Source of the DNA: Clostridiales bacterium | GTDB taxonomy: Bacteria; Bacillota; Clostridia; Tissierellales; Sedimentibacteraceae | Direction: 5' to 3' | DNA length: 13,338 bases | Assembly: GCA_003487955.1 (NCBI GenBank) | Contig: DNNJ01000397.1 | Coordinates: 3,017 to 16,354 of the forward strand | Shown: one piece after another, positions 13,302 to 13,338 of the stretch | How the letters are laid out: the number at the start of each line of letters is the position of its first letter | Numbering within the stretch: position 1 is the first letter of the stretch | Translations under genes and position numbers: made by a program | Notes under the pieces: generated by a model | What the model was told of the DNA's origin: nothing | Seen by the model: only the letters and a program-made list of their open reading frames with translations | The model's database searches: none

Positions 13302-13338
13302 AGATGCCCTAACCCTATTTTTTCAAGCAAAGCGCAGA

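Noticed and set aside
13302..13338. Terminator after the pseudokinase-like gene
   Set aside because: There is a T run at 13316-13323 but no paired stem before it within the available sequence.

Overview
The window looks like chromosomal DNA from a low-GC, anaerobic Firmicute of the class Clostridia. This rests on the AT-rich sequence, strong AGGAGG-type ribosome binding sites, and the gene content: a mannose-family PTS, nadD-yqeK-rsfS, a sporulation-era type D-alanyl-D-alanine carboxypeptidase, comEA, and a selA-selB-selC selenocysteine locus. A Tissierellia/Sedimentibacter-like host would fit, but that is inference; no marker gene fixes the genus.

Layout. Positions 14-2326 hold a mannose/fructose/sorbose-family PTS (IIA, IIB and an unusual single-chain IIC-IID). 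Its last gene overlaps nadD by 4 bp, so sugar uptake genes lead into a housekeeping run: nadD (NAD synthesis), yqeK (HD-domain Ap4A hydrolase), rsfS (ribosome silencing) and ridA (2-aminoacrylate deaminase). A bidirectional terminator at 4447-4477 separates this from dacF on the minus strand. dacF is divergent from comEA (plus strand), with facing promoters around 5915-5979. Then come selA and selB (selenocysteine synthase and its elongation factor), an orphan OmpR-type response regulator with its own promoter and terminator, the tRNA-Sec gene selC (anticodon TCA, 95 nt), a UspA-like gene starting 17 nt after the tRNA CCA end, a small DUF1232 membrane protein, and a 466-residue membrane protein that looks like a pseudokinase domain, one transmembrane helix and an external jelly-roll-like domain. 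selD and any selenoprotein gene are not in the window.

The most unusual non-coding structure is a family of short hairpin repeats (unit about 54 bp, GGGGACACACC ... GGAATGTCCCC, core AGTCTnnGnGG) found only between 2929 and 6788. They occupy the gaps nadD-yqeK, ridA-dacF, dacF-comEA (two clusters) and comEA-selA. Nearly every cluster is a head-to-tail pair with a 60-62 bp period and an AAATTG-like spacer. All copies face the same way regardless of gene direction. Arm sequences co-vary between copies, one copy appears nested inside another, one supplies the stop codon of nadD, and others lie in the predicted leaders of dacF and comEA. The repeats also create false upstream ATGs, so several genes were given shorter starts here.
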